Positions 15,817 through 23,941 of a DNA stretch of 43,737 nt are shown here, piece by piece. Position 1 is the stretch's first letter. Each line of letters begins with the position of its first letter. The notes below the pieces were generated by a model. That model was not told the origin of the DNA, made no database searches, and saw nothing but the letters and a program-made list of their open reading frames with translations. Source of the DNA: Clostridia bacterium (GTDB lineage Bacteria > Bacillota > Clostridia > TANB77 > CAG-508); assembly GCA_017936925.1 (NCBI GenBank), contig JAGBEP010000006.1, positions 1 to 43,737 on the forward strand, in the 5' to 3' direction. A program made the position numbers and the translations under genes.

Positions 15817-18249
15817 ATGTTTCAAAATTTGGCAGATAATATAACTCTAAATGAAAAGGATGTTAAAGAAAATAAAAAATATAACTTAGAAAAATTAAAA
15901 GATTTAATTAGCATTCAAAATGTAATTATTTATATTTTATCTTTTTTTGTTTCTACTGTAGCAATAAGAGATGGGATTTCTCCTTTTGCATTTGCTTTTT
16001 TTGTTGCAGCTTGTAGTAGTGTTATTCCGGCAGGACCGGTTTTAATTTCTACTGCTTTGGGCGTTTTAGTATCACAAGGAATTCCTGGATTTTTAATGTA
16101 TTTTCTTACTGTTTTAATTTTCTTGCTTACAGTAGTATTTTTTAAACCTTATGTTCAAGATGATAGAAATGAAATTGCAAAACTGGGTAAAAACTTAATT
16201 ATTGCTACTATTGTTGTACAAGCTATAAAACTTGGAACTGATACGTTACTAGTTTATGATATTGTAGTAGCAATTTTAAATGTTATTTTTACATATGTTT
16301 TTTATAAGATATTTGTTAATAGTATAGGAGTTTTAGAGAACTTTGGTTTAAAATCTGCCTTTACTATTGAAGAAATTATTGGAGCAACGATTGTTACAGC
16401 AATTGCTGCAGTTAGTGTTAGTGGGTATAGAGTTTTTGGAATTTCAATTGCGAATGTTATTTCTGTATTACTTATTTTAATTTTAGCGTGGAAAAATGGT
16501 TTATTGGTTGGTAGTACTATAGGTGTTTCGCTGGGATTGATATTAGGGATAATTGGTGTTGTTACACCTATACAGATATTGGCTTTTGCTATTTCTGGGC
16601 TGTTAGCTGGAGCTACAAATAAACTTGGACGTATTGGTGTTGTGGCTGGATTTTTAGTCGGAAATGCAATTATTTCTTATTTGGGAACTGGAAATACGGT
16701 GCAAGTATTGTTGTATAAGGAATTACTTATTTCTGGAATAGCTTTATTTTTTGTTCCTAAATATGTTCAAATTGATATAGAAGGTATCATTGGAAAAAAT
16801 AAATTCTTTGCACCTGCTGTTCAGAATAGGCTAGCAGAAAGTGAAAATGCGGAGAATAGGTTAAAAAACTTATCTAAAACTGTAAAAGAAATTGCAAAGA
16901 GTTATGGATTAAAAGATGAAGAAATAGTTGAAGAGATTGATAATATAAATAAAAGTAAAGAATCTTTTGTAGAAGATTTATTAAATAATTTAGATAGCTT
17001 TCCTAATAATATTTTATATGAGGATTTAATAAGTTCTGAAAATGATGTGATTGAGAAGATTTACATATTGCTTAGTGAAAAAGAGGAAATTTCTGAAAAA
17101 GATATAGTAAATATTTTTGAGGGTAGAAATGAAATATTAGATATATATGGAAATCAAAGTATTAGAGAAGATGTTAATCAAGTTGTTAGAATTGTTAATA
17201 GAACATACAGAATTAATGAAATGAACTTTCAATGGAAACAACGTTTAAATGAAAATAAAGAATCTATTTCTAAACAGTTAAAGGGTGTTTCAAAGGCAAT
17301 TTCTGATATAGCGGTAGATATATCTAAAAATAAAGAATCTGCTTTTGAGAGACAGGAAAAAGAAATAAAAGAATTATTAAAACAAAAGGAAATTCTTGTT
17401 AAAGAAATTAAGATTAAGCAAAATAAAGGAAAGAAATATTTTATTGATATTTTATTTGAAAAACATGTCAAAGACAAAGACAAAATAAAATGTATTGAAA
17501 CAATTTTATCTAAAATTTGTAAAGAAAAAATTGTTTTACAAAAAGATACTAGTCATTTAGATTCTAATTTATATATGCAAAAATATATTTCTGAGGATAA
17601 ATATACAGTACAACTTGGATTGGCTAGATTGCCTAAGACGGGAAATGAAGTTTCTGGAGATAGTTGTATACAAGTAAAATTAGATGATAATAAGCACTTG
17701 GTTGCTTTAAGTGATGGAATGGGGTCAGGTTTAGAAGCTAGAAAATCTAGTCAAATAGTTGCTAAGATGCTTAGACAAACTCTTTCTGCTGGTTTTGATA
17801 AGGAAGATTCTATTGAACTTATAAATTCGACTGTTAAGGTTTCTAATGAAGAAATTTATGCTACTATGGATGTTGCAATATTTGACCTTTATAAAGGTGT
17901 TGTAGAATTTATTAAAAATGGGGCTTGTAAAACTTATATAAAGAACAAGCAAAATATTGAGTTTGTAGATTCTAACTCTTTGCCATTAGGAATTTTAAAT
18001 GATGTTGATTTTACTGTTTATGATAAAGATATGAGAGATGGAGATATCTTTATTATGTGTAGTGACGGAATAGTTGATTCTAATATCGAACAACAGAATG
18101 ATAAATGGTTAGTGAAAATAATAAAAGAAATTAATACAAATAATGTTAAAAAAATGGCCGATATTATTTTAAATGAGGCTATAGATAATGGATATGGCGT
18201 TTTAAAAGATGATATGACAGTTATTGTTGCTAAAGTTAGTAAGATATAG
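15817..18249 (+). CDS. spoIIE: Stage II sporulation protein E (SpoIIE), PP2C phosphatase
   Basis: An 810-residue membrane phosphatase, close to the usual 820-830. After a cytoplasmic N-tail (about 1-35), roughly ten hydrophobic segments fill residues 36-315. A coiled, charged central region (about 330-570) follows, then a PPM/PP2C phosphatase domain (about 590-810) with GNEVSGDSC, SDGMGSG (632-638), CSDGIVDSN (about 748) and DDMTVIVAKV, the metal-binding acidic residues of the family. SpoIIE sits at the polar septum and dephosphorylates SpoIIAA to release sigma-F in the forespore. The ATG at 15817 is chosen because GAGGTGG lies 5 nt upstream; the in-frame GTG at 15808 is inside that site. Confidence 0.95.
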   Translation: MFQNLADNITLNEKDVKENKKYNLEKLKDLISIQNVIIYILSFFVSTVAIRDGISPFAFAFFVAACSSVIPAGPVLISTALGVLVSQGIPGFLMYFLTVLIFLLTVVFFKPYVQDDRNEIAKLGKNLIIATIVVQAIKLGTDTLLVYDIVVAILNVIFTYVFYKIFVNSIGVLENFGLKSAFTIEEIIGATIVTAIAAVSVSGYRVFGISIANVISVLLILILAWKNGLLVGSTIGVSLGLILGIIGVVTPIQILAFAISGLLAGATNKLGRIGVVAGFLVGNAIISYLGTGNTVQVLLYKELLISGIALFFVPKYVQIDIEGIIGKNKFFAPAVQNRLAESENAENRLKNLSKTVKEIAKSYGLKDEEIVEEIDNINKSKESFVEDLLNNLDSFPNNILYEDLISSENDVIEKIYILLSEKEEISEKDIVNIFEGRNEILDIYGNQSIREDVNQVVRIVNRTYRINEMNFQWKQRLNENKESISKQLKGVSKAISDIAVDISKNKESAFERQEKEIKELLKQKEILVKEIKIKQNKGKKYFIDILFEKHVKDKDKIKCIETILSKICKEKIVLQKDTSHLDSNLYMQKYISEDKYTVQLGLARLPKTGNEVSGDSCIQVKLDDNKHLVALSDGMGSGLEARKSSQIVAKMLRQTLSAGFDKEDSIELINSTVKVSNEEIYATMDVAIFDLYKGVVEFIKNGACKTYIKNKQNIEFVDSNSLPLGILNDVDFTVYDKDMRDGDIFIMCSDGIVDSNIEQQNDKWLVKIIKEINTNNVKKMADIILNEAIDNGYGVLKDDMTVIVAKVSKI

Positions 18250-18287
18250 AAATAATAATATTTTATAACTTGGAAGAAATATATTTT

Positions 18288-18323
18288 AAATAAATGTGAT
18301 TTTTAATTCACATTTATTTTTTT
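18288..18323 (+). terminator. Terminator after spoIIE
   Basis: A perfect 12-bp stem (18288-18299 with 18308-18319) closes an 8-nt loop and is followed by a T-run to 18323. Confidence 0.85.
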
Positions 18324-18344
18324 ACTTAAAATGTATTGATGGTA

Positions 18345-18374
18345 TTGAATTTACAGGTGAAAATGTGATATAGT
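18345..18374 (+). promoter_or_regulatory. Promoter of the WG-repeat operon
   Basis: TTGAAT (18345-18350), an 18-nt spacer and TATAGT (18369-18374), 34 nt upstream of the WG-repeat gene. Confidence 0.55.
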
Positions 18375-18408
18375 AACGTTGTATTAATGTTTTTAATCGG
18401 AGGATGTA

Positions 18409-19935
18409 ATGAGAAAAAGTAGAGGCAGAAGGTTTGATGATGAACCAAAATTAAATATGAAAAAGGTTGTTGCAACATTACTTGCTTTTTTAGTATTAGT
18501 TATGGTTGTTGCTTCAATAATTATTGTATTAAATAAAAAGAATAATCAACAAATGGTTGTTGAACCAAGTATTAAATATTTTTCAGCATACGTTGATTCG
18601 AAGTGGAGTGTAATTAATAGTAAGGGTGAACAACTTTCAAATATTGTTTATGATGAAATGATTATTATTCCTGATGAATCTAAAAATGTTTTTATTGCTA
18701 CATATGATGTTGATTATACAAATGAAACATATAAGACAAAGGCCATAAATGATAAGAATGAACAATTATTTTCTAATTATAATAATATAACTGCTATTGT
18801 TAATTATACTTCTTTGGATGATGTTTGGTATGATACTGAAGTACTAAGATTTGAAAAAGATGGAAAATATGGATTAATAGATTTTACGGGAAAACAAGTA
18901 CTAGCACCTGAATATGATGAAATTACTGCTTTGCAAGGAATTACAAAAACGGTAGTATTAAAGAAAGACGGAAAATATGGATTATTTAATAGTACTTCTA
19001 AAACTAAATTTCTAGATGAAAATTATACATCTATAGAAGCTTTTGGTGAAACTTATAACGATGGTTATATTGTAACTGATGAAAATGGCAAGTTAGGACT
19101 TGTAGGAGCTGAAGGAAAAGTTATATTAGAAAATCAATATGATGGAATTGATAAAGTATCTGGTTCAGATATGTATGTTGTTTTAGTTGGAGGGAAAAAA
19201 GAATTAATTTCTAAAGATGGAACAGTTATATTAGATGCTGGATTTGATGAAATTGAATCTATTGATGGTTCAAATCTTGTTGTAAAAAATGTTGGAAAGT
19301 ATGGAGTTATTGATACACAAGGAACAGTTATTATTGATACAGCTTTTGATTCAATGAAAAGTTGTTTTTCAGGTTTGTATATTGTAAGTACAGCTGGAAA
19401 ATATGGAGTAATTGATTTAAATAAAGATATTAGGATAGAAATAAAATATACTAATATTGAATATAGAAGTGATATTGCTTCACTTGTTTGTGAAAATGAA
19501 GATTATACAACAGATGTATATACGAGAGATTTAAATTATGTATTTACAGGTACAATTAGCAAAGTAGATGCTGAAAGCGGATATATTAGAGTACGAGTAG
19601 GAGACGAGTATAAGTACTATAACTTACAATATCAAGAAATAAGTAATAAAGATGCTTTGAAAAATAATACATTATTCTTGGTTAAGGAAAATGGAAAATA
19701 TGGATATGTAAATAAGAATAATGAAAAAATAGTTGATTGCATTTATGATGATGCTAAAGAGCAAAATGAATTTGGATTTTGTGCAGTTAACAAGGATGGT
19801 AAATGGGGTGTATTACAATCTAATGGAGCTGTATTATTAGAACCATCAGTTGAATTAGATAACAGTATAAGTATAGACTTTATAGGAGAATGGCATTTAA
19901 ATGAAAACTTAGAGCTTCATGCGTATACAAAATAA
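18409..19935 (+). CDS. Membrane-anchored WG-repeat protein
   Basis: A 508-residue protein with an Arg-rich cytoplasmic tail (MRKSRGRRF), one transmembrane segment (about 20-42) and an extracytoplasmic region made of about nine WG (KWG) repeats. Examples are KWSVINSKGEQL, KYGLIDFTGKQV, KYGVIDTQGTVI, KYGYVNKNNEKI and KWGVLQSNGAVL, each followed by a Y/F-D-x-I/M turn 8-10 residues later. WG repeats form beta-rich scaffolds; their ligands are mostly unknown. GGAGG lies 6 nt before the ATG. It is the first gene of a four-gene operon running to 22007. Confidence 0.85.
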   Translation: MRKSRGRRFDDEPKLNMKKVVATLLAFLVLVMVVASIIIVLNKKNNQQMVVEPSIKYFSAYVDSKWSVINSKGEQLSNIVYDEMIIIPDESKNVFIATYDVDYTNETYKTKAINDKNEQLFSNYNNITAIVNYTSLDDVWYDTEVLRFEKDGKYGLIDFTGKQVLAPEYDEITALQGITKTVVLKKDGKYGLFNSTSKTKFLDENYTSIEAFGETYNDGYIVTDENGKLGLVGAEGKVILENQYDGIDKVSGSDMYVVLVGGKKELISKDGTVILDAGFDEIESIDGSNLVVKNVGKYGVIDTQGTVIIDTAFDSMKSCFSGLYIVSTAGKYGVIDLNKDIRIEIKYTNIEYRSDIASLVCENEDYTTDVYTRDLNYVFTGTISKVDAESGYIRVRVGDEYKYYNLQYQEISNKDALKNNTLFLVKENGKYGYVNKNNEKIVDCIYDDAKEQNEFGFCAVNKDGKWGVLQSNGAVLLEPSVELDNSISIDFIGEWHLNENLELHAYTK

Positions 19936-19965
19936 CAATAAATTATACAAAAGAGGAGATTAGTT

Positions 19966-21198
19966 TTGGAATTATCGTTTAAATATCAATATACATACTT
20001 TCTTTATCCTTATATTATAGAACCGGATAAATATGAAAGATATCTTTTGAATTTGTTAAAAGATAAGAAGACAACTCTTAAAATTTTTGAAAAGGAAAAG
20101 GATTTGGATATATATAATTATTTTAGTCCTACTATAAGGGAGAATTATTTTCCAACCTTTGAAATTAGAGAAAAAGAATTAAGAAGTTTTAAAGAACTAA
20201 ATAGTGAAAAAAAGGCTAAAATTTTGTCAAAACACGGTTGTGTTTGTTTTGAATATATGCTTGGAGAAACTGTAGAAGGAAATGAGCAGGAAAATGGAGT
20301 GGTATTTAATATTCCTAAAATAGATATTATTTGTTTTAATACTGGTATTTGTTTTTTGAGTATAAAAACGACTATAGAACAAAGTGAAAAATTTTCTGAT
20401 ATTTTAAATTTTAATTATAAGTTTAAAGAGATAAACTCAGAATTTGCAGGATTGAAACAATATGATAATATTAATATTCAAACAGAAAAATTAGAAGATG
20501 CTAGACAAATTTCTGATATAATAAAAAAAATAACAGGAAATCAAAAATCATCAGAAGAAGTAGAAAATAAATTTTATACTTTTGGTTATACATGTATTCC
20601 TTCTGAGTATTGGAATGATAGAAATGAATTTCAGAGCTTTGAAAATGAGTTTTTAAAATATGTAAATACTTTTCCTAGTAATTATATTACGGATCTTAAT
20701 AAAGAAAGTGAAGAACAGAATTTAAGTGTAATATCTAAACTTAAATATTCTCGAACAGGAATAACTAAATCGAATTGTAATTTACTTTGTTCAACAGTTG
20801 ATATGTATAATTATACAAAGCTTCCTTATGAGTATGAAACAGTTATTTATTATACATATATTCTTAGATTATATCAAAAGATTTTCTTACAGCAAGTAAA
20901 TTTAGAATTTAGAAGTTATAGTAAGATTATACATATACGAAAAAGATTTATTGAATTTACAAAAACCATGTGGGCAAAAGAAATTACAAATGATGATACT
21001 GGCTCTTTGTATTACAGGATGTTAGGTTCAGTTTTTGAATTGGATGAGCTATTTGAGCAAATAAGAAAAAAATATGAAATTATTTATAAAGATTTAGATA
21101 TAGAAAAAAATAATAGAAATTATAGTATAATGGTTATGCTGCTTATATTATCTCTTATTTTAAATACATTTACTATAATTGCATATATGTATATGTGA
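19966..21198 (+). CDS. Hypothetical protein with C-terminal transmembrane anchor
   Basis: A 410-residue protein I do not recognise. It starts at TTG (19966), 7 nt after AGAGGAG; the next ATG codons would remove conserved-looking sequence. It is soluble for about 385 residues, mixed alpha/beta, rich in Tyr, Phe, Glu and Lys, with a helical region from about 285 (LYQKIFLQQVNLEF onward). It ends in one hydrophobic segment (YSIMVMLLILSLILNTFTIIAYMYM split around 386-410). The layout of a large N-terminal domain, long helices and a terminal membrane helix recalls CorA-like or RMD1/YagE-like proteins, but the GMN motif of CorA is absent. It lies 30 nt after the WG-repeat gene and 19 nt before acpS, so it belongs to that operon. 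Confidence 0.7.
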   Translation: MELSFKYQYTYFLYPYIIEPDKYERYLLNLLKDKKTTLKIFEKEKDLDIYNYFSPTIRENYFPTFEIREKELRSFKELNSEKKAKILSKHGCVCFEYMLGETVEGNEQENGVVFNIPKIDIICFNTGICFLSIKTTIEQSEKFSDILNFNYKFKEINSEFAGLKQYDNINIQTEKLEDARQISDIIKKITGNQKSSEEVENKFYTFGYTCIPSEYWNDRNEFQSFENEFLKYVNTFPSNYITDLNKESEEQNLSVISKLKYSRTGITKSNCNLLCSTVDMYNYTKLPYEYETVIYYTYILRLYQKIFLQQVNLEFRSYSKIIHIRKRFIEFTKTMWAKEITNDDTGSLYYRMLGSVFELDELFEQIRKKYEIIYKDLDIEKNNRNYSIMVMLLILSLILNTFTIIAYMYM

Positions 21199-21217
21199 CG
21201 GAGGAATGAGGCATAAA

Positions 21218-21580
21218 TTGAATATTTCTTGTGGAACAGATATTATAGAAATTAGTAGAATAAAAAAAACAATTGAAAGATTAGATGAAAAATTTTTAGA
21301 TACGATTTTTACTAAGAATGAAATTGAATATTGTGAAAGTCATAAAGATAATAAGTATCAGCATTATGCAGCACGTTTTGCGGCTAAAGAAGCTGTTTAT
21401 AAGGCTTTAAACAATGTAGTGGATAATGATAAAATGTCTTGGAAAAATTTTGAAATTATTAATGATACTTCTGGAAAGCCGAAAATAAATTTTCAGGATG
21501 ATAAAATTGATAAAATAGATATTTCAATTTCGCATTGTAAGGAATATGCTGTAGCAAATGTTGTTGTTTTATATGAATAA
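21218..21580 (+). CDS. acpS: Holo-[acyl-carrier-protein] synthase
   Basis: A 120-residue 4'-phosphopantetheinyl transferase that moves the CoA arm onto the serine of acyl carrier protein. GTDIIEISRI at the N-terminus supplies the metal-binding Asp (residue 8), and FAAKEAVYKAL supplies the second acidic residue. ISISHCKEYAVANVV ends the fold. The TTG at 21218 places the GTD motif exactly where AcpS proteins have it (Met + 4 + GxD) and has TGAGG 6 nt upstream. An ATG at 21206 is the alternative, but GGAGG is only 1 nt away from it. It sits inside the WG-repeat/prepilin operon, not next to alr or nnrD as often seen. Confidence 0.92.
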   Translation: MNISCGTDIIEISRIKKTIERLDEKFLDTIFTKNEIEYCESHKDNKYQHYAARFAAKEAVYKALNNVVDNDKMSWKNFEIINDTSGKPKINFQDDKIDKIDISISHCKEYAVANVVVLYE

Positions 21581-21596
21581 AACGTGGGAGGTACAA

Positions 21597-22007
21597 ATGA
21601 GAAAAGAAAATGGTATAACTTTATTGGTACTAGTTATTACTATTATTATCTTGTTAATAATAATGGGAATTACTTTTTCAGTTATAATTGGTGATGAAGG
21701 AATGATTAGAAGAACTTCAGAAACTAGTTTTGAAGCAAAGATAGATCAAATTGTTGAATTAATGGATGAAAAAGAAGATTTATATAATTTAGAAAATGTT
21801 ACTAATGAGAATTTTTTACCTTCCTCAGTAAAACAATCTATTCTTGGTGAATATTATTCCTCTGATGAAAATAAGAAGACACTTGATATTGATTGTAAAT
21901 ATTCTGAAGAAAATGGTATAGTAATGACTTTAGTTTATAAAAAATCAGCATTTTCAGATTATCAAATTGAAATTTTAGAGGATAATGGTGCTGTTCCAAT
22001 GACATAA
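21597..22007 (+). CDS. Type IV prepilin-like protein
   Basis: A 136-residue protein with a short basic leader MRKENG followed by ITLLVLVITIIILLII, the prepilin peptidase cleavage pattern (after Gly6) and a hydrophobic stalk helix. The Glu at +5 of classical pilins is replaced by hydrophobic residues, as in many clostridial pseudopilin-like proteins. The globular part is acidic (about 35-136). GGGAGG lies 5 nt before the ATG. It starts 16 nt after acpS. No pilus assembly ATPase, PilC or prepilin peptidase is in the window, so partners lie elsewhere. Confidence 0.75.
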   Translation: MRKENGITLLVLVITIIILLIIMGITFSVIIGDEGMIRRTSETSFEAKIDQIVELMDEKEDLYNLENVTNENFLPSSVKQSILGEYYSSDENKKTLDIDCKYSEENGIVMTLVYKKSAFSDYQIEILEDNGAVPMT

Positions 22008-22019
22008 AAAAAGAAATTA

Positions 22020-22046
22020 GTATATTTAAAAAAAACAATCATACTT
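22020..22046 (+). promoter_or_regulatory. Possible sigma-G/sigma-F-type promoter of cwlD
   Basis: GTATA (22020-22024), a 15-nt spacer and CATACTT (22040-22046) resemble the forespore sigma-G pattern GHATR and CATNHTA with one mismatch. It overlaps the hairpin at 22029-22066. cwlD is under sigma-E and sigma-G in B. subtilis, which makes this plausible but not proven. Confidence 0.3.
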
Positions 22047-22066
22047 TATAGTATGATTGTTTTTTT
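22029..22066 (+). terminator. Terminator-type hairpin overlapping the cwlD start
   Basis: A perfect 16-bp stem (22029-22044 with 22051-22066) closes a 6-nt loop and ends in seven T. It would end the WG-repeat/acpS/prepilin operon. The proposed cwlD start codon (22053-22055) lies in its right arm. Confidence 0.8.
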
Positions 22067-22769
22067 AGATAAAAAGAAAATTTTTATGATGATTTTAGGA
22101 ATTTTTTGTTTTTCTGCTATTTTGTGTACAGGAATGAATAATACAAAAGAATCAATAATGACTGCTAGCACGCCTGTTACGTCAAGGGTAATTGTATTAG
22201 ATGCAGGACATGGCAAACCAGATGAGGGAGCAGAAAGCAAAAATGGTGTTACAGAAGAAAAGACAAATCTAGATATTGTACTTAAGTTGCAAAAATTGTT
22301 AGAAGAAAGTGGAAGCACAGTTATATTAACTAGGTCAGACGAAAATGGGATTTATGATTTAGATAAAGAGACACTTAAGGAGAAAAAAGTTTCTGATATT
22401 GAAAATAGAGTTAAGATTGGAAATGAATCGTCTGCGGATATTTTTGTTTCTATTCATCTTAATAAGGGTACAGATGAAAAATATAGTGGTTGGCAAACTT
22501 TTTATAAGGAGAGTGATGATAATAGTCATAGGTTGGCTAAATGTATACAGGATGAATTAAAAAGTACAATTAATGAGGAAAATAGAAGGGTTGAAAACAA
22601 GATAAGTGGAATCTTTATAATTGATAATGTTGAGATTCCAACGGCAATTGTAGAGTGTGGATTTTTGTCTAATCCACAGGAGGAGCAAAAATTGTTGACA
22701 GACGAATATCAGAATGAATTGGCTTGGGGAATTTATAGTGGGATACTGACTTATTTTAATTCCAATTGA
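22053..22769 (+). CDS. cwlD: N-acetylmuramoyl-L-alanine amidase CwlD
   Basis: A 238-residue amidase_3 family zinc enzyme. A short basic start (MIVFLDKKK) and one membrane segment (about 10-28) anchor or export it. The catalytic domain has VIVLDAGHGKPDEGAE (zinc His), LTRSDENGIYDLD, SIHLNKG (second His) and IVECGFLSNPQEE (catalytic Glu). CwlD removes the peptide from muramic acid so that PdaA can form the muramic delta-lactam of the spore cortex. The N-terminus from 22053 resembles other clostridial CwlD proteins, yet no ribosome binding site is visible and the codon is inside a hairpin. ATG at 22086 is an alternative, also with a poor ribosome binding site. Confidence 0.92.
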   Translation: MIVFLDKKKIFMMILGIFCFSAILCTGMNNTKESIMTASTPVTSRVIVLDAGHGKPDEGAESKNGVTEEKTNLDIVLKLQKLLEESGSTVILTRSDENGIYDLDKETLKEKKVSDIENRVKIGNESSADIFVSIHLNKGTDEKYSGWQTFYKESDDNSHRLAKCIQDELKSTINEENRRVENKISGIFIIDNVEIPTAIVECGFLSNPQEEQKLLTDEYQNELAWGIYSGILTYFNSN

Positions 22770-22785
22770 AAGAAATATAAAAAAG

Positions 22786-22857
22786 AACTTTCATAAATTG
22801 AAATCTAGCTTAGATGTTAAATATTTTTAGGTTTGTTTCAAATATGAAAGTTTTTTT
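22786..22857. terminator. Terminator between cwlD and the HD-GYP gene
   Basis: AACTTTCATA (22786-22795) pairs with TATGAAAGTT (22843-22852), and a T-run follows to 22857. The loop is long and holds a small inner hairpin (ATCTA/TAGAT). It lies between converging genes. Confidence 0.65.
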
Positions 22858-22859
22858 AT

Positions 22860-23804
22860 TTATACTCGTAATTTTTTAATTTCTTTTGCTTCTTTATAAA
22901 GTTGGTTAACATGTTCTTTTCTAACAACATAAGATTTTTTATATTCGTTTAGTGCAGCTTCAAAATTATCTATTGTTTCACCATTACTTTTTCGCAGATA
23001 CATTTCAACACCTTGTTTATAGTAATCTTTTTTGCTTTGAGAATGTGTAGATAAGTATTTTTTATAATAACTTTCAGCATTATTTAGACGTTTTATTTCT
23101 TCTTGAATGAAATCTAAATATTCTGTTCGAACGGCTATTTCATATTCAGTATCTTCTAAAATTACTTTGAACAAAGCACGTACAATTCTTTTATCAATTT
23201 TGCCAACAGTAGCATCTTTGATGATCATTTTTATACCTTCTTTTGGTTTTAGAGGTTCTGAATTTTGAATTAATATGTTTAGTGTATCAATGATACCTAC
23301 GTGAGTTTTATATTGGCGTTTTGCACTTATTGCTTCGAATTCATCAGCAACACGTATGATTTGACCTTCATATGGTATGTCTTTTTTTGTTAGACCTTGA
23401 GGATATCCTGAACCATTTAATGCTTCGTGGTGGTATAATGCTCCTGCTGCATAAGGTCTTAATTTTAAATCTTTCATACACATGTTGTATCCTATTGTTG
23501 TATGAGTTTTCATTATTTCGTATTCTTCATCAGTAAGTTTAGATTGTTTTTGCAATATAGAAGGTGGAATGAACATTTTTCCTAAGTCATGAAGATATGC
23601 ACATATGGTGCAGTAAATTGTAAAACCTTCTTCACAATGTAAATACTCACATAAACGACAAGTTATTGTGGCAACATTGTCACAGTGTTTTCTTGTATAA
23701 ACATCTAAGCTGTCTAAACATGCTAATTGATATCTCATTGTGGCATTCAGGTTATATGATTTTAATGAAGTACGGTTATAAAAATCGAATTCTGGTTCTT
23801 TCAT
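22860..23804 (-). CDS. HD-GYP domain phosphohydrolase
   Basis: A 314-residue cytoplasmic protein with an HD-GYP domain at about 25-200. It has the metal motif YLHDLGKMFIPPSILQK and the signature HHEALNGSGYPQGL, followed by RVADEFEAISAKRQYK. HD-GYP proteins hydrolyse cyclic di-GMP or related dinucleotides. Here the usual HHExxDGxGYP reads HHEALNGSGYP, Asp to Asn, so activity is uncertain. No receiver or sensor domain is present. The C-terminal 110 residues are charged and helical, TPR-like in look (EAALNEYKKSYVVRKEH). The start is supported by AGGAGAT 6 nt upstream and the promoter at 23837-23865. Confidence 0.85.
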   Translation of the reverse strand: MKEPEFDFYNRTSLKSYNLNATMRYQLACLDSLDVYTRKHCDNVATITCRLCEYLHCEEGFTIYCTICAYLHDLGKMFIPPSILQKQSKLTDEEYEIMKTHTTIGYNMCMKDLKLRPYAAGALYHHEALNGSGYPQGLTKKDIPYEGQIIRVADEFEAISAKRQYKTHVGIIDTLNILIQNSEPLKPKEGIKMIIKDATVGKIDKRIVRALFKVILEDTEYEIAVRTEYLDFIQEEIKRLNNAESYYKKYLSTHSQSKKDYYKQGVEMYLRKSNGETIDNFEAALNEYKKSYVVRKEHVNQLYKEAKEIKKLRV

Positions 23805-23836
23805 TGAACATCTCCTATCCTTTGTAAGATATAATT

Positions 23837-23865
23837 ATAATATCTCTAAGATGTGATTTGGTCAA
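23837..23865 (-). promoter_or_regulatory. Promoter of the HD-GYP gene
   Basis: On the minus strand, TTGACC (23860-23865), a 17-nt spacer and TATTAT (23837-23842), 33 nt before the start codon. Confidence 0.6.
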
Positions 23866-23874
23866 GTGAAAAGC

Positions 23875-23903
23875 TTGATTAAATTTGAAAATTAATATAT
23901 GAT
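23875..23903 (+). promoter_or_regulatory. Promoter of smc
   Basis: TTGATT (23875-23880), a 17-nt spacer and TATGAT (23898-23903), about 38 nt before smc. It is divergent from the HD-GYP promoter with 9 nt between the two -35 boxes. Confidence 0.65.
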
Positions 23904-23941
23904 AAGAATGCATGATTTTTAGAAATAAAAGAGGATAGAAA

